Assembly (NCBI GenBank): GCA_037129555.1
Contig: JBAXUS010000092.1
Span: 1 to 23,730, forward strand
Direction of reading: 5' to 3'
Origin: JANXLS01 sp037129555
Lineage (GTDB): Bacteria; Planctomycetota; SZUA-567; H5-PLA8
Length of the DNA stretch: 23,730 nucleotides
The translations under genes were made by a program, and so were the position numbers. The notes under the pieces were generated by a model. The model ran no database searches and was not told the DNA's origin. It saw only the letters and a list, made by a program, of their open reading frames with translations. Position 1 is the first letter of the stretch. Every line of letters begins with the position of its first letter. Below, in pieces: positions 14,562 to 23,057 of the stretch.

Positions 14562-16642
14562 TGAAGAACACTCAAAAGTACGCGATGTTACTCATCGTGG
14601 CGCTGTCCTTGATGCCGCTTGAAGCGAACGCCGCGACTACCATTTCGTTCGACTCCCTGCTTCACGAAATGGTCGATGTCGATTCCATCGCGCGCTGGCC
14701 CGAGGCCGAGTTTACGTGCAAGCAAGCGAGCAGCTACGATCGTGCTAAAGTCGCGCCGGACAAGCCAGGCTGGTTCGCCAACAATGACAATACCCAATAT
14801 ATCCGTTCGGAAGAGAACGATGGCCGCAAAGAGCACGTGATGATGGATGCGGAAGGTCCTGGTGCGCTCGTGCGTTTCTGGCTGACGGCCGGCGGTGAAA
14901 AGGTTGGCGTTCTGCGCGTTTATCTCGACGGCGAAGCGTCGCCGGCATTGAGCTTCCCGGCTTTCGATCTGCTTCAGGGCGATTTAAATATCGGCGCACC
15001 GTTAGCTCGAGGACATCCTGGCTACACGCTGAAAGGTGGCGGCAACACACTCTATCTCCCCATCCCATATGCCAAGCATTGCAAGGTTACGTGGGAGGAG
15101 AAAAGCAAGGGGCAACGCTATTATCAGATCAACTACCGCACATACTCCCTTGGTACGGAAGTGAAGACGTTCGCCTTGACGCAGGTTGAGACTGCAAAAG
15201 GGTTAATTGAAAAGATAAATAGGGAGCTTGTATCGCCCGCCCAAATTGCCTCAGGAAAGATCGTAAGCTTGAACGAATCTATTTCGCCGGGCAATGAAGC
15301 CACGCTTGAATTGCCAACAGGAGCGAATGCCGTTCGAGCCATGGAGTTGCTCATTGAAACAGCGAACGATTCAAGAGAATCCGAGCGTGCGCTCCGCAGC
15401 ATCATCGTCACGATGACATTCGATGACGAAGTCACTGTTTGGTGTCCTGCGACAGATTTCTTTGGCAGCGGAGTTGGAACGAATGTACTGCGCAGTTGGT
15501 ATCGGAACGCAAACAACGATGGAACGATGCGATGCCGCTGGGTCATGCCGTACGAGAAGTCGGCTCGTATCACGTTGCAGAATGTCGGCTCTCAGTCGGT
15601 TCAAGCCTTGCTTCACGCAACTGTTTCACCGCGGGAATGGGATGCTCGTTCCATGCACTTTCACGTTGCCTGGCATCATGAATCTGGATTAAAAACGCCG
15701 CCGGCAAAAGATTGGAATTTCATCACGGTCAAAGCTAGAGGCGTTTATGTTGGAGACTCGCTGGCGATCTTCAATCCCGTTGCCACGTGGTACGGTGAAG
15801 GAGATGAAAAAATCTGGGTCGATGGCGAATCTTTTCCCTCGCACATGGGTACCGGCACCGAGGACTATTACGGCTATTCGTACGCGCCTAAGCCTGTCCA
15901 TCAAACGCCCTTTACCAATCTTGTCCGCATCGACCAACCCATGACCCAGGGATGGAACGTGATGAGCCGTACTCGCAATCTCGACACGATCCCTTTTCGG
16001 CAGTCGTTGCAGTTCGATTTTGAACTCATTTCGTGGAAACCGACCGAAATGACCTACGAGGCTACGACGTATTGGTACGCGTTTCCCGGAGCGGCAAGCA
16101 ATATCAAACCGCAGCCGCAGGACGCCACGCTGCCGATTCCCTCGCTGGCGGACGTGCAATCACAAATGGCACACACTTCGAAAACAACGCCGGCAATTAT
16201 ACCCGGCGCGATTGAATGCGAAACGTTGAAAATTCTGCGAAAGTCCGACGGCCTTCCCGTGTTCACGCAGGACATGAGTAACTGGGGGGCCGCGAGGTGG
16301 AGCGGCGGATGCCAGCTTGTGGTCAAAGCCAGTAAAATCGGAGCTTTTATCGAACTGGAAGTGCCGGTACCCGACGACAAGCCACGCACTATCCGCCTTC
16401 GTGCGACACGTGCGCCGGACTTCGGCAAACTTGGTTTCACTGTGCAGGGCAAATCCAGCGATGCCGTCCTCGATTGCTACGCAGAGAGCGTTCAGCCCGC
16501 CGACGAAATCACACTCGGCACTTTCACGCCCGAAAAAGGCCGTCTTGCAATTCGCATCGAAGTTACTGGAGCGAACGCAAAATCCGGCGGCGCACGCTAT
16601 TTCTTTGGGCTCGATTATCTTTTATTGGAAACCGCACCATGA
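14558..16642 (+). CDS. Exported GH172 (DUF2961) glycosidase, likely alpha-fructofuranosyl/difructose-dianhydride-acting
   Basis: This encodes 694 residues with a signal peptide (about 1-26, ending EANAA). The body is DUF2961, now glycoside hydrolase family GH172. Its founding member from Bifidobacterium dentium makes and hydrolyses difructose dianhydride I; other members are D-arabinofuranosidases. The core motif WYGEGDEKIWVDGE..P...GTGTEDYYGY is intact. Glu414 (in YGEGD) and Glu435 (in GTED) are 21 residues apart, the spacing I recall for the catalytic pair of the founding enzyme. Residues about 545-694 form an added carbohydrate-binding-like beta-sandwich (GAIECETLKI, WSGGCQL, VPVPDDKPRTIRL). 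It sits between a GH32 gene (ATGA overlap) and the sugar-kinase gene (ATGA overlap). That context favours an alpha-fructofuranoside or difructose dianhydride substrate over arabinan. Codons in about 15180-15560 look more AT-rich (TTA, ATA, AGG, GTA) than the flanks. Confidence 0.9.
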   Translation: MMKNTQKYAMLLIVALSLMPLEANAATTISFDSLLHEMVDVDSIARWPEAEFTCKQASSYDRAKVAPDKPGWFANNDNTQYIRSEENDGRKEHVMMDAEGPGALVRFWLTAGGEKVGVLRVYLDGEASPALSFPAFDLLQGDLNIGAPLARGHPGYTLKGGGNTLYLPIPYAKHCKVTWEEKSKGQRYYQINYRTYSLGTEVKTFALTQVETAKGLIEKINRELVSPAQIASGKIVSLNESISPGNEATLELPTGANAVRAMELLIETANDSRESERALRSIIVTMTFDDEVTVWCPATDFFGSGVGTNVLRSWYRNANNDGTMRCRWVMPYEKSARITLQNVGSQSVQALLHATVSPREWDARSMHFHVAWHHESGLKTPPAKDWNFITVKARGVYVGDSLAIFNPVATWYGEGDEKIWVDGESFPSHMGTGTEDYYGYSYAPKPVHQTPFTNLVRIDQPMTQGWNVMSRTRNLDTIPFRQSLQFDFELISWKPTEMTYEATTYWYAFPGAASNIKPQPQDATLPIPSLADVQSQMAHTSKTTPAIIPGAIECETLKILRKSDGLPVFTQDMSNWGAARWSGGCQLVVKASKIGAFIELEVPVPDDKPRTIRLRATRAPDFGKLGFTVQGKSSDAVLDCYAESVQPADEITLGTFTPEKGRLAIRIEVTGANAKSGGARYFFGLDYLLLETAP

Positions 16643-17520
16643 CCTCAGAACGTAAACGAATTATCTCCTGTGGCGAAGTGCTCTGGGACCTTTTTCCAGA
16701 CGGTCCAAAGTTTGGCGGCGCTCCGGCCAACTTCGCTTGTCATGCCGCGATTCTTGGCGGCCAAGTGTCGATGTTGAGTGCCGTCGGGGACGACGCTCGT
16801 GGCTCCGAAGCCATCGAAATCCTCAGAAGCTTTGGGCTCGATACCTCGTTGATTCAGATCATTGCCGACGCGCCCACCGGCTCGGTCAGCGTCGATATCG
16901 ATGCAGCCGGCAAGCCGACATTCACGATCCATGCTGGTTCCGCATGGGATCGCATCGAAAGGTCGCCCGCGTTAGAAACGCGCATCGCGGATATCGACGC
17001 GATCTACTTCGGTACGCTCGGCCAGCGCGGGGAGCGCTCAAAGCAAACGATTCGGCGGGCGCTGCGCCACGCAAGAAATCGCGGGATTCTCCGCGTCCTC
17101 GACGTGAATCTGCGCAAGCCGTTTTACGATGCGGCGATGATCCGTGAATCCATCGCGCTGGCCAGCGTGCTGAAGTTAAGCGACGACGAATTGCCAGAAG
17201 TCGCCGCCGCGTGCGGCATCGTGTTGGAAGCGAGACCCGAAGCGACGTTGCGCGCAATGCGCGGGCGTTGCGAACTCGAATTCGTTGTTATGACGCGCGG
17301 TCCCAAGGGCGCGCTGCTCGTTTCGGAAAGCGATGTGGTCGATCAGTCCGGCATTCCCACAGTTGTCGTCGATACCGTCGGCGCGGGCGATGCGTTTACG
17401 TCGGCGCTCGTGCTGGGACTTTTGCGGGGCGATACGCGTGGCAATATTCTCAAAAACGCATGCGTAACAGCATCGGCTGTTTGCTCACATGCGGGTGCGG
17501 TGCCGCGTACTTCGAGATAG
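16639..17520 (+). CDS. PfkB-family sugar kinase, probable fructokinase
   Basis: This encodes 293 residues. The start at 16639 is chosen because its ATG overlaps the GH172 stop (ATGA); an upstream in-frame extension would run deep into the GH172 gene. The N-terminus ISCGEVLWDLFPDGPKFGGAPANFACHAA carries the GGAPANFA motif (26-33) and the CGE.LWD start typical of bacterial fructokinases. The C-terminal PfkB signature DTVGAGDAF (245-253) contains the catalytic base Asp251. It has no signal peptide, so it acts in the cytoplasm, converting imported sugar to its phosphate with ATP; fructose to fructose 6-phosphate fits the hydrolases and transporter around it. Length is slightly short but within the family range. 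A neighbouring PfkB activity such as ribokinase is less likely. Confidence 0.88.
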   Translation: MTSERKRIISCGEVLWDLFPDGPKFGGAPANFACHAAILGGQVSMLSAVGDDARGSEAIEILRSFGLDTSLIQIIADAPTGSVSVDIDAAGKPTFTIHAGSAWDRIERSPALETRIADIDAIYFGTLGQRGERSKQTIRRALRHARNRGILRVLDVNLRKPFYDAAMIRESIALASVLKLSDDELPEVAAACGIVLEARPEATLRAMRGRCELEFVVMTRGPKGALLVSESDVVDQSGIPTVVVDTVGAGDAFTSALVLGLLRGDTRGNILKNACVTASAVCSHAGAVPRTSR

Positions 17521-17562
17521 CAGAACTGTTTGATAAAAGTAATGATTAAGGGGACTTTACAA

Positions 17563-18945
17563 ATGAACCAATTCGAAAAGTTAGTAATGGGCTGCCTGAC
17601 GCTGTGTGCAATTCACTGCCTCACAATTCAGGCGGCTGAGAGGCCCAACATAGTCCTCATCCTTACGGACGACATGGGCTACGCGGATATTGGTCCGTTC
17701 GGGGATAAATACAAGACTCCGAACCTCGACCGCATGGCGGCAGGGGGGGTGAAACTGGCGGACTTTTACGTCAGTTCGGTGTGCTGCACACCGTCGCGTT
17801 CGGCGTTGATGACCGGGTGCTATGCAGAACGCATCGGCATGGGCGGCAACGTTGTATTTCCCGCCGACAAGCGCGGTCTGAATCCGACGGAAATCACCAT
17901 TCCTAAGCTCTTGAAAAAGGCCGGGTATGCGACCGGATGTTTCGGCAAATGGCACCTCGGAGATCAGCCGGAGTATCTTCCGAACAATCATGGCTTCGAT
18001 GAATTTGAAGGCGTTCCGTACTCCAACGACATGTGGGAAGAGGCGGGACGGAAAGAACCGAAAAAGTATCCACCGCTCCCTTATTTGAAACAGGACAAAG
18101 TGGTTGCGCATATTCCCGACGGGGCCAGTCAAGCGTTGCTGACCGACGCGATTTCGGACGCCGCAATTTCGTTTATCAAGCGCCATGCGGGCGAACCCTT
18201 TTTCGCGTACGTCCCGCTGACGACGGTTCATGCGCCGTGGTTCGCGACGAAAGAGCGATTGGCCGCCACCGACGGTGACGCGTTCAAAGCACAGATCACG
18301 GAGATCGACAATTGTGTCGGCCGTGTTCTGGAGACGTTGAGAGCATTGGGCCTCGACAAAAAGACATTGGTCTTTTTCACCAACGACAACGGCGGCGGAG
18401 GCAAGACGTACAGCTTCCCGTTGCGTGGTGGAAAGTTCGGCCCGAAATACGAAGGAAACATGCGAATGGCCACACTGGCGTGGTGGCCCGGCAAAATTCC
18501 TCCGGGAAAAGTCTCCACCGAGATCGGCACCACGGCGGATTTGCTGCCGACATTCGCGGCGCTTTCGGGTGTGGATGCTCCTAACGACCGGATCATCGAC
18601 GGCAAGGACATCGGCGACCTTCTCGTGTGCAAGGACGGTTACCATTCGCATCATCACGTACTATTTTATGGATTCGAAGGCGTTCGTGAAGGCAACTGGA
18701 AACTGATTCGCATTCGCGAAAAGGGTGTGGTCACGCTCGAACTGTATGATCTCGACAAGGACCTCGGCGAAAAATCGGATCTGGCTAAACAGGATCCCGA
18801 CCGCGTCAAAGCCATGCTGGCACAACTTGATGCTCATGTGGCGGAAGTGAAAAAGAATTCTCGTCCGGCCGGCTTCGTTCAGAATCCAAAGCCACTTCTC
18901 ACAGACTCAAACGGTACCCCGACTCTGGCGCAATACCGACATTAA
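17563..18945 (+). CDS. Exported formylglycine-dependent sulfatase (arylsulfatase family)
   Basis: This encodes 460 residues. The ATG at 17563 is chosen because AGGGGA (17549-17554) lies 8 bases upstream and a signal peptide follows (MNQFEKLVMGCLTLCAIHCLTIQAA). The metal-binding start NIVLILTDDMGYADIG, the sulfatase signature CTPSRSALMTG and the block YATGCFGKWHLGD are all present. Cys75 in C-T-P-S-R is the residue converted to formylglycine; Arg79 supports it. NDNGGGG near the middle is the usual distal metal-site region. It would remove sulfate esters from a carbohydrate outside the cytoplasm and needs a maturase that is not encoded in this window. It sits in the operon between the sugar kinase and a GH32 gene, which suggests the polysaccharide or its fragments are sulfated. 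Confidence 0.92.
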   Translation: MNQFEKLVMGCLTLCAIHCLTIQAAERPNIVLILTDDMGYADIGPFGDKYKTPNLDRMAAGGVKLADFYVSSVCCTPSRSALMTGCYAERIGMGGNVVFPADKRGLNPTEITIPKLLKKAGYATGCFGKWHLGDQPEYLPNNHGFDEFEGVPYSNDMWEEAGRKEPKKYPPLPYLKQDKVVAHIPDGASQALLTDAISDAAISFIKRHAGEPFFAYVPLTTVHAPWFATKERLAATDGDAFKAQITEIDNCVGRVLETLRALGLDKKTLVFFTNDNGGGGKTYSFPLRGGKFGPKYEGNMRMATLAWWPGKIPPGKVSTEIGTTADLLPTFAALSGVDAPNDRIIDGKDIGDLLVCKDGYHSHHHVLFYGFEGVREGNWKLIRIREKGVVTLELYDLDKDLGEKSDLAKQDPDRVKAMLAQLDAHVAEVKKNSRPAGFVQNPKPLLTDSNGTPTLAQYRH

Positions 18946-18970
18946 GCGACTTCCAAGGAAAGGTCCAGTC

Positions 18971-21109
18971 ATGAATAAAAGACTTCTGCTCTCATGTGTA
19001 TTGTTCGCTTCATTCTGTTTGTCTGCGGTCGCTGAAGAAGCACCTCCAGCCGACGAATGGGCGACGTTCCCCACGTACGAGCGCGTCGGCTACGACCAGC
19101 CGTTGCGCCCGCAGTTTCATTTCACGTCACGCGTGGGCTGGATCAACGATCCAAACGGCATGGTCTTTTACGATGGCGAATGGCACATGTGTTTTCAACA
19201 TTTCGCCAAAGGCAACGCCAGCGGGCCAAAGTCGTGGGGACACGCGGTCAGCACCGATTTAGTGCATTGGACACAGTTACCGCATGCGATCAATCCATAT
19301 CCCAACGTGAAATGGCCACAGGGCGGCATTCACGCGATTTGGTCGGGTTCGGCGGTTGTCGATGAATTGAACGCGCTCGGAAAAGAGCACGACGGCATCA
19401 AGACACTCTTCGCGATTTACACAGCGACCCACGCGGGCGAAGACAAGAAGGCCGCGTTCTTCCAGGCAGGTGCCTACAGCACCGACAAGGGCCGGACGTG
19501 GACCAAGATCAACGACGGCAAACCGATCATCGATCACATGGACGGCTTCGATCCCGGACAGCGCGACCCGTGTGTGTTCTATCATCCGGAAACGAAGTCG
19601 TATGTGTTGATCATGGAGATTGGCGGGAAGGATGCGGCGGTTCGTTTGTGGCGCTCGACGGATTTGATGCACTGGGATGTTTTGCAGGACATTCCCAAAA
19701 AGTCGGCGGAATGCATCGGCATGTTCACAGCAGCAGTCGATGGTGATGTGAAGAACATGAAATGGGTCATCACGAATGCCGGGACCGGATATGAGGTCGG
19801 TGATTTTGACGGAAAAAAGTGGACCGGTTTGGGTGACAAAGACAACGCTGGGCCACCGTTGAAATTTGAGTTCGGCGATAGTTACTACGCGGCTCAGGCC
19901 TTTAATCAAGCGCCCGATCATCGCGTGGTTCATGTCGGTTGGTTGCGGACCGGTTCGTTGTTTGTTGATGCAGGAATGCCCTTCACGCAGCAGTTGTCAG
20001 TCCCCGCTGAGATCACGCTCCGAACGACGCCAGAAGGCATCCGGATGTTCCGCAATCCAGTGAAAGAACTCGCCGCGCTGTATGAAAAAACGAGCACGTT
20101 TGAGAACGTCACTGTCGAAGCTGCGAATACGAAACTGGCGACGTTGAGTCCGGAATTGATTGACATGACGGTGACGTTTGTGCCGGGCGGTGACATGACG
20201 TTGAACGTGCGCGGGTTGGCGATTCAATACGATGCGGCAAAGAAGGAAATCGCATTCACAAACTCCGCGCGCGTTGATAGCGAAAAGGCTGCCAACGAGA
20301 AACTGCCTGCGGACAAACGGAAAACAATACGCGATTCAGGAAGGCGCGTGATCGCCGCGCCCGAAGTGAACGGAAAAGTCAAACTGCGCGTGTTGGTGGA
20401 TCGGACATCATTGGAATTGTTCGTCAACGATGGACAGTCCGCCGCGAGTTTCGTCGTGATTCCCGATACGAAGAACCGGGCGATTTCGATCTCCGGTGGA
20501 ATGGCGATGTTCAGTTCTATAGTCGTGAACGAGTTAAAATCGTCATGGCCGGTAACAGCATCAACAGGAAAACCTAAGGCCGTGGACGACGCAAAAAAGG
20601 AAAAGGCACCGGAGGGTCTCGAGTTCCATCATGGTTCATGGAAATACGCCGACGGCGCAATGCTCGGTGAACAAGTGCCAACCGAGAAGCATATGGCGAC
20701 GATCAAAGGCCTCACACCTTTCAATCGGATGAAGCTCGAATGGAAGATGAAGTTCATTGAGCCGAAGCAGAACTTTTTGTTCGTGACGTGGCCGGCGGAT
20801 TCAAACGCGCATGCGATGGACTTCAATTACTCGCCAGACACCGGTGCATTCAATATCGTCCGCCCGAAGACGAAGGACGTCGCGGCGGCGGTGCTTGTGC
20901 GCGGACAGGTGAAGAAGACCGATGTGGAATGGCACACGATTGTATGCGTCCACGATGGTCCGAGTTTCACAGTGACGATTGATGACACCTCGTTAACAGC
21001 ATCGGACGAAGTATTCAGCCGCCCGATGGGACCGTTTTATTTGAATGGCGGCGGATTCAACGGCGCGAAGTTTCTTGTGAAAGACATCAAAGTAACGCCG
21101 CTGAAGTAG
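18971..21109 (+). CDS. Exported GH32 fructan hydrolase with C-terminal lectin-like domain
   Basis: This encodes 712 residues, with AAGGAAAGG about 7 bases upstream of the ATG and a signal peptide (MNKRLLLSCVLFASFCLSAVAEE). Unlike the other two GH32 enzymes here it has no DUF4980 domain: the catalytic propeller begins at once, with nucleophile Asp60 in WINDPNG, RDP at 198-200 and acid/base Glu247. Around that Glu the sequence is ECIG, not the usual ECPD, a change next to the active site that may alter specificity. The GH32 C-terminal sandwich ends near 530 (NELKSSWP) and contains an extra charged segment (about 435-455). A linker leads to a jelly-roll domain (about 545-712) resembling the DUF1080/LamG-like concanavalin domains of PVC bacteria, perhaps sugar binding. 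It is probably an exo-acting fructosidase, but untested. Confidence 0.92.
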   Translation: MNKRLLLSCVLFASFCLSAVAEEAPPADEWATFPTYERVGYDQPLRPQFHFTSRVGWINDPNGMVFYDGEWHMCFQHFAKGNASGPKSWGHAVSTDLVHWTQLPHAINPYPNVKWPQGGIHAIWSGSAVVDELNALGKEHDGIKTLFAIYTATHAGEDKKAAFFQAGAYSTDKGRTWTKINDGKPIIDHMDGFDPGQRDPCVFYHPETKSYVLIMEIGGKDAAVRLWRSTDLMHWDVLQDIPKKSAECIGMFTAAVDGDVKNMKWVITNAGTGYEVGDFDGKKWTGLGDKDNAGPPLKFEFGDSYYAAQAFNQAPDHRVVHVGWLRTGSLFVDAGMPFTQQLSVPAEITLRTTPEGIRMFRNPVKELAALYEKTSTFENVTVEAANTKLATLSPELIDMTVTFVPGGDMTLNVRGLAIQYDAAKKEIAFTNSARVDSEKAANEKLPADKRKTIRDSGRRVIAAPEVNGKVKLRVLVDRTSLELFVNDGQSAASFVVIPDTKNRAISISGGMAMFSSIVVNELKSSWPVTASTGKPKAVDDAKKEKAPEGLEFHHGSWKYADGAMLGEQVPTEKHMATIKGLTPFNRMKLEWKMKFIEPKQNFLFVTWPADSNAHAMDFNYSPDTGAFNIVRPKTKDVAAAVLVRGQVKKTDVEWHTIVCVHDGPSFTVTIDDTSLTASDEVFSRPMGPFYLNGGGFNGAKFLVKDIKVTPLK

Positions 21110-21146
21110 GCGGCTTTCGCTCACATCAGCTCAAGGATAATTGAAC

Positions 21147-23045
21147 ATGACTTCTGTATGCAAAAAACTCGTTTCCGTATTTCTCCTCACGCTTGTACCG
21201 TTTGCGGGAATCGCGCGCGCGGGGCAGCCTCCCATACCGCCCGAGCGGAAACTTCAATTGACCGGCGACTTGTTGATCCTGCCGTCGGACGACCGCTCGA
21301 AGTTGAAGAAGGGTGAGGAGACAGCGGACCTTGCGATGATCGAGGTGTTCGTCGATGGGATGCTAATCCATCGCGCACACGGGGTATTTCCGCGCAATTT
21401 GGCGGACGCCCGGTATTGGGCGTTTTTGGATATGAAGGAATTCAAAGGCAAAGAAGCGGTAATCAAGACCAGCTTGCGAGGCGCTACGCCCGAGCGCGCA
21501 AAGGAGATTCTCGGGTGGATCGAGAGCAGCGACACGATGCGGCACATTCAACCGATCTACAAAGAAGGTGGCCGCCCGCAGTTTCATTTCAGTCAGATTC
21601 AAGGCTGGAACAACGACCCGAATGGGATGGTCTATTCCGACGGAATGTACCATTTATCCTGGCAATGCAACCCGCTCGAAAATGGCTTCGGTGGCTGGTA
21701 CTGGGGGCACGCGGTCAGCGAGGATTTGGTGCACTGGCGCGAATGCCCGCGCACGCTTCGCTCGAACGGATTCAAAGATGTCAATCGTTATCCCGGCATG
21801 GCGAACAACCTATGCTTCTCCGGTGGGGCTGCCATTGATGTCAACAACACCCTGGGAAAACAAGTCGGCGGTCAAAAGACGATCATCGCCGCGTTTACTG
21901 ACAGTCCGAATGGCGACAGCATAGCCTATTCGACAGACGGCGGTTTCCGCTACACCGTCATGCGCGACATCAACCCCGTTATCGTTCACCCTATTCCCGA
22001 GGGTTCGAAATGGAGCGGCAGTTTTGGACGCGATCCGAAACCGATTTGGCACGAGCCTACGAAAAGCTGGGTGATCGTCACGTATCGCATGGGAAAACTC
22101 CCTGACGCGTGCTCCGGGCACATGGCCTTTTACACGAGCAAAGATCTGAAGAAGTGGGAATTCCAATCGATGACCGAGAAGCTGTTTCCTGAAGAGAAGC
22201 AAAAGGCGGACGATGCGGATTTTCACGAATGCCCGGAGTTCCTGGAATTGCCTGTGGACGGTGACAAAAACAACAAGAAGTGGGTGTTGATGGACGCGAC
22301 GCCGAAGTATCAGATCGGTTCATTCGACGGGAAGAAATTCACGCCGGATTTGAAAGAGTACCGCCGCAGCATTTTCGGCGGGATGAAAGCGGGGCAATGT
22401 TTCAGCAACGCGCCCGATGGCCGCGCGATCATGATGATTTGGGTGCGGCAGGGTTACGGCCAGAACGTACCGTTTGCGTCGGGATTTACGCTGCCGCTGG
22501 AGTTGACCTTGCGCACGGCGGACGACGGTGTGCGCCTGTATGCAAACCCCGTAAAGGAATTGGAGACGTTGCGCGAGAAGGAAATTTTCTCGGCGAAAGA
22601 CAAGAAGATTGGCGGAACGGAGACCGTTTCGTTTGACGCACAGGAACAGTTGATCGAAGTGCTGTTCACCGTAAAAAAGGCGTCGAAGAGCGGTGCGATT
22701 GAAATCAAGTTTGGGAACCAATCGCAGTACTACCTTCTCGATCAAAAACAATTCGGCGATAACCCGATTGCAAAGAACCTGCATGACAAGTGCATCGTCC
22801 ACGACAAGGACGATGGCAAGATCGATTTCCGTTTTTACTTCGACCGCGCGACATGGGAGGCATTCGTCGAGAACGGTGCCGTTTACAAAATCGGCCAACG
22901 CGGCAACATCGCGGCGCCCGTGGGCAAGATCAGCGTCGGGACGTTTGGCGGCGCGGAAGGCGTCTTGGAAAGCATGACTGTCTACAAGCTGAAATCCATC
23001 TGGCCGGAGAATGTGAATACGCTGACTTATTCGGGAAAGAAATAG
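21147..23045 (+). CDS. Exported GH32 fructan hydrolase with DUF4980-type domain
   Basis: This encodes 632 residues. The ATG at 21147 follows AAGGA (21133-21137) by 9 bases; a TTG six bases earlier is too close to that site. A signal peptide ends near GIARAG. Residues about 30-115 match the DUF4980-type domain (LLILPSDD, EVFVDGMLIHRAHG, YWAFLDMKEFKGK). The catalytic propeller has nucleophile Asp157 in WNNDPNG, RDP at 295-297 (GRDPKP) and acid/base Glu361 in ECPE. The C-terminal sandwich ends YKLKSIW, identical to the end of the first GH32 in this operon, so the two are paralogues. It lacks the N-terminal lectin-like domain of that enzyme. Substrate is presumably a beta-fructan or its oligosaccharides. 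It lies 37 bases after the second GH32 gene and 12 bases before the second sulfatase gene. Confidence 0.93.
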   Translation: MTSVCKKLVSVFLLTLVPFAGIARAGQPPIPPERKLQLTGDLLILPSDDRSKLKKGEETADLAMIEVFVDGMLIHRAHGVFPRNLADARYWAFLDMKEFKGKEAVIKTSLRGATPERAKEILGWIESSDTMRHIQPIYKEGGRPQFHFSQIQGWNNDPNGMVYSDGMYHLSWQCNPLENGFGGWYWGHAVSEDLVHWRECPRTLRSNGFKDVNRYPGMANNLCFSGGAAIDVNNTLGKQVGGQKTIIAAFTDSPNGDSIAYSTDGGFRYTVMRDINPVIVHPIPEGSKWSGSFGRDPKPIWHEPTKSWVIVTYRMGKLPDACSGHMAFYTSKDLKKWEFQSMTEKLFPEEKQKADDADFHECPEFLELPVDGDKNNKKWVLMDATPKYQIGSFDGKKFTPDLKEYRRSIFGGMKAGQCFSNAPDGRAIMMIWVRQGYGQNVPFASGFTLPLELTLRTADDGVRLYANPVKELETLREKEIFSAKDKKIGGTETVSFDAQEQLIEVLFTVKKASKSGAIEIKFGNQSQYYLLDQKQFGDNPIAKNLHDKCIVHDKDDGKIDFRFYFDRATWEAFVENGAVYKIGQRGNIAAPVGKISVGTFGGAEGVLESMTVYKLKSIWPENVNTLTYSGKK

Positions 23046-23057
23046 GAGGAAACAAGC

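Noticed and set aside
16474..16638. Upstream in-frame extension of the sugar-kinase gene
   Set aside because: It lies inside the GH172 gene; the ATGA overlap at 16639 gives the family-typical N-terminus.
17581..18657. 358-codon open frame on the minus strand opposite the first sulfatase
   Set aside because: It mirrors sulfatase codons and lacks domain features and a credible ribosome site.
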